Below are positions 22,183-24,080 of a stretch of DNA of 24,080 nt, piece by piece. The stretch spans positions 1 through 24,080 of the forward strand of contig JBEKYD010000097.1 in assembly GCA_049511335.1 (NCBI GenBank), given 5' to 3'. A program made the translations under genes and the position numbers. Numbering within the stretch: the stretch's first letter is position 1; every line of letters starts with the position of its first letter. A model generated the notes under the pieces. That model was not told the origin of the DNA, ran no database searches, and saw only the letters and a list, made by a program, of their open reading frames with translations. The stretch comes from JBEKYD01 sp049511335 (lineage in GTDB: Bacteria; Acidobacteriota; Terriglobia; Bryobacterales; Bryobacteraceae).

Positions 22183-23760
22183 ATGGGAACGCTTCGCTGG
22201 CTGGATGTGCTTGTGCTCGTCGCCTACATGGCGACATTGATAGGCGTGGGCGTGCGCTTCTCGCGGCGCCAGACTTCCACCGAGCGTTACTTCGTAGCCA
22301 AGCGGTCGATTCCCGGTTGGGCCATGGGTCTCTCGCTGCTGGCAACCCTGATCAGCAGCGTCACCTTCGTCGCTTACCCGGGTTCCGCGTTCGCCGGCGA
22401 TTGGTCGAACCTGGTGCCGGGCCTGACCGTCTCGGTGGTAGTGATGCTGGTCGCGCTGGTGATCATTCCCTTTTACCGGCACGTGGTCGGCATGAGCGCC
22501 TACGAATACTTCGGAAGGCGCTTCGGCTACCCCGCGCGCGTGTACGGCTCCATCGGATTCGCGCTGGGTCATTTTTCCAAAATGGGCGTCGTCTTCTATC
22601 TGCTGGCGCTGACCGTGACCAGCATGACGGGTTGGGATACCGAGCGAGTCATCGTATTCGTGGGTGTCATCACCGTCGGCTACACCCTCATCGGCGGCAT
22701 TGAAGCGGTGATTTGGGCGGATGTGATCCAGGGTTTCGTCTTATGGCTGGGAATTGCCGTTTGTCTCGGCTATCTGCTATTCCTGCCGCCCGGCGGTCCG
22801 GCTGCGATCTGGCACACGGCGTGGCAAAGCCATAAGATCAGTCTCGGCAGCACGGCCCCGGACCTCGCCAAACCTACCATCCTGACCCTCGCTCTCTACG
22901 GCTTCTTTTTTTACCTGCAGAGATACACCGCCGATCAGACCGTCGTCCAGCGATATCTGGTGGCGCCTACGGATCGGGCTGCCGTTCGTGGCGCCGTAAT
23001 GGGATCGCTGCTGTGCATCCCGGTCTGGACGCTATTCATGCTGATTGGGACTCTCTGTTGGGCATTTTACCGAACCGGCGGCGCGCGGCTGCCTGCTTAT
23101 GTGACTAAGGCCGACCAGGCGTTTCCTTACTTCATCACGACCCAGATACCGCATGGGCTCGCGGGATTATTTCTGGCCGCCTTGTTTGGCGCTGGGATGG
23201 CGAACCTTTCGTCGGACTTCAATAGCCTGGCGGCGATCGGGGTGGAAGATTACTACCGCGTGATGCGGCGGGATTCGTCGGAGCGGAGCCGTCTTCTCGT
23301 CGCCAAGATCATTGTGGCCGCGGCCGGCGCCTTGTGCGTGGCCATCGCCAGCGTGCTTGTTCACTCAAAGGGCCCAGCCCTGTCGCTCTGGTATAACATC
23401 GCGGCGATTGTCTCGGCCGGCCTGGTAGGCCTTTTCCTGCTGGCATTTCTCTCCGAGCGCGCCAGCGCCATTTCGGCGTATATCGGCATCGCTGCCTGCC
23501 TTCTGGTCACCGTTTGGGCTACCCTCACGCTCGATGGCGGCGCGGTATGGAACCTTGGCCGTTTTAATTTTCCGATGCATAGCTACATGATCGGAGTCAT
23601 CGGCCATATCGTCCTGCTTACGGTCGGCTACGGCGCAAGCTTCGTTTTTCCAAACCGCGATGCCGCCGCGCGCGATCTTACCCTCTGGGGATGGCGCCGC
23701 CGCGCGCGCGGAGTCCGCCAATCGAGTTACTCATCGGCGCCAACCGCATCGCCCACGTGA
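22183..23760 (+). CDS. Sodium:solute symporter (SSS family)
   Basis: A 525-residue inner-membrane Na+/solute symporter with about 13 predicted helices. It begins with LRWLDVLVLVAYMATLIGVG then RFSRRQTSTERYFVAKRSIP, the SSS N-terminal hallmark, followed by SLLATLISSVTFVAYPG, the sodium-site helix. Further marks are VGYTLIGGIEAVIWADVIQG, YLQRYTADQTVVQRYLVAPT, and GLFLAALFGAGMANLSSDFN with SLAAIGVEDYYR. These place it among sugar and sugar-acid transporters of the SGLT/sialic-acid-like branch. It begins three bases after pdxA, so the two are translated from one message; its substrate is likely the hydroxyacid or sugar that feeds PdxA. The C-terminal 25 residues are basic and low-complexity. Confidence 0.94.
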   Translation: MGTLRWLDVLVLVAYMATLIGVGVRFSRRQTSTERYFVAKRSIPGWAMGLSLLATLISSVTFVAYPGSAFAGDWSNLVPGLTVSVVVMLVALVIIPFYRHVVGMSAYEYFGRRFGYPARVYGSIGFALGHFSKMGVVFYLLALTVTSMTGWDTERVIVFVGVITVGYTLIGGIEAVIWADVIQGFVLWLGIAVCLGYLLFLPPGGPAAIWHTAWQSHKISLGSTAPDLAKPTILTLALYGFFFYLQRYTADQTVVQRYLVAPTDRAAVRGAVMGSLLCIPVWTLFMLIGTLCWAFYRTGGARLPAYVTKADQAFPYFITTQIPHGLAGLFLAALFGAGMANLSSDFNSLAAIGVEDYYRVMRRDSSERSRLLVAKIIVAAAGALCVAIASVLVHSKGPALSLWYNIAAIVSAGLVGLFLLAFLSERASAISAYIGIAACLLVTVWATLTLDGGAVWNLGRFNFPMHSYMIGVIGHIVLLTVGYGASFVFPNRDAAARDLTLWGWRRRARGVRQSSYSSAPTASPT

Positions 23761-23784
23761 TTCATAAGTGACGAAATGTACTAT

Positions 23785-23809
23785 CCGAGCCGCGACCGCG
23801 AGGGAGCGG
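23785..23809 (+). repeat. Dispersed 25-base repeat, copy 2
   Basis: The same element as at 9441-9465 with one difference (GCGAGGG for GCAAGGG), in the same orientation. It sits 25 bases after the symporter stop, in a 206-base gap before the LacI-family gene that otherwise holds only a TAAAAT box at 23915-23920 without a clear -35. Confidence 0.6.
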
Positions 23810-23966
23810 ACCCCACCGGTGCCGGTGCAGCGCGACCCCCTAGTCACGCATCGCCTGGGGCAATGGCCCGCTGTCTCAAAACGATTAGATCAACGAAGCG
23901 TGTACGCCTTGCGCTAAAATCAACCCAGACGGCTCGCGCGCCCGACCGTGCGCAACCGAACCCGCT

Positions 23967-24080
23967 ATGACCAAAGTGACCATGCGCGATGTGGCCCGGC
24001 TCGCCGGAGTTTCGGTGGCCACCGTTTCCGCCGTGATCAATGGCGGCCCCAAAGTCAGCCAACTGCGCTCCGAGCGCGTG
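23967..24080 (+). CDS. LacI-family transcriptional regulator, 5' part only
   Basis: Only the first 38 codons are in the window. They encode the LacI-type DNA-binding head: VTMRDVARLAGVSVATVSAV, then INGGPKVS, which gives the helix-turn-helix (DVARLAGVS-ATVS) and the start of the hinge-side helix. The start ATG 23967 is the standard position for the family. The rest of the protein, including the sugar-binding domain, lies beyond the edge. It lies downstream of the symporter in the same direction, separated by 206 bases with a repeat; it may regulate a following sugar operon, or the pdxA/symporter genes after the loss of their IclR regulator. The second idea is speculation. Confidence 0.92.
   Translation, partial: MTKVTMRDVARLAGVSVATVSAVINGGPKVSQLRSERV

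Overview
The window is 24 kb of GC-rich bacterial chromosome. It is densely coded, with genes on both strands and short gaps. The gene set resembles Acidobacteriota of the Solibacter/Bryobacter type: Tat-signalled carbohydrate enzymes, a DUF6807 ('PmoA family') protein, a LamG plus FG-GAP secreted protein, paired DUF4160/DUF2442 genes, and a PdxA plus sodium/solute symporter pair. That placement is inference from style and gene content; no rRNA or other marker gene is present. I saw no tRNA, rRNA, CRISPR array or intact insertion sequence.

Layout. 1-1258 (-): MFS exporter running off the left edge. 1358-2571 (+): small-gene island with a DUF4160/DUF2442 pair and a toxin-antitoxin locus whose PemK/MazF-like toxin is broken by two frameshifts. 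2700-3278 (+): unknown membrane-anchored protein with an inverted repeat just before its start. 3490-5334 (-): Tat-exported GH35 beta-galactosidase. 5468-6297 (+): DUF2442 overlapping a GNAT acetyltransferase. 6302-6418: cluster of palindromes including a REP-like pair. 6432-7334 (-): small basic protein and a zinc-ribbon/DUF2007 protein. 7465-8972 (+): Sel1-repeat protein coupled to a radical SAM/Twitch protein. 9027-9340: convergent gene remnants, one of them an amidohydrolase. 9638-11543: GntR/FCD regulator divergent from a D-2-hydroxyacid dehydrogenase.

11584-17971 is mainly a carbohydrate-related exported set: a Tat lactonase-like beta-propeller and a small secreted protein (-), DUF6807 and LamG/FG-GAP proteins (+), then a Tat cupin and a Tat sugar-epimerase-like TIM barrel (-). 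18135-19190 (-) is an exported PPP-type phosphatase. 19326-20316 (+) is a CsoR/RcnR-family regulator with a nickel/cobalt ligand set followed by rpiA. 20373-21121 is a rearrangement scar joining a GH127-like fragment to the C-terminal half of an IclR regulator. It is followed by a PdxA-family dehydrogenase and an SSS symporter (21151-23760), and the window ends inside a LacI-family regulator.

Taken together the genes suggest a soil-type heterotroph that degrades plant or microbial glycans outside the cytoplasm and imports and oxidises sugar acids. The locus has been eroded: at least four gene remnants and several repeat elements lie between intact genes. I found no clear new defence or biosynthetic system. 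The best leads are the covarying palindrome pair, the Sel1/radical SAM couple with a regular cysteine tail, the metal-sensor regulator with its G-tract site, and the rearrangement scar.
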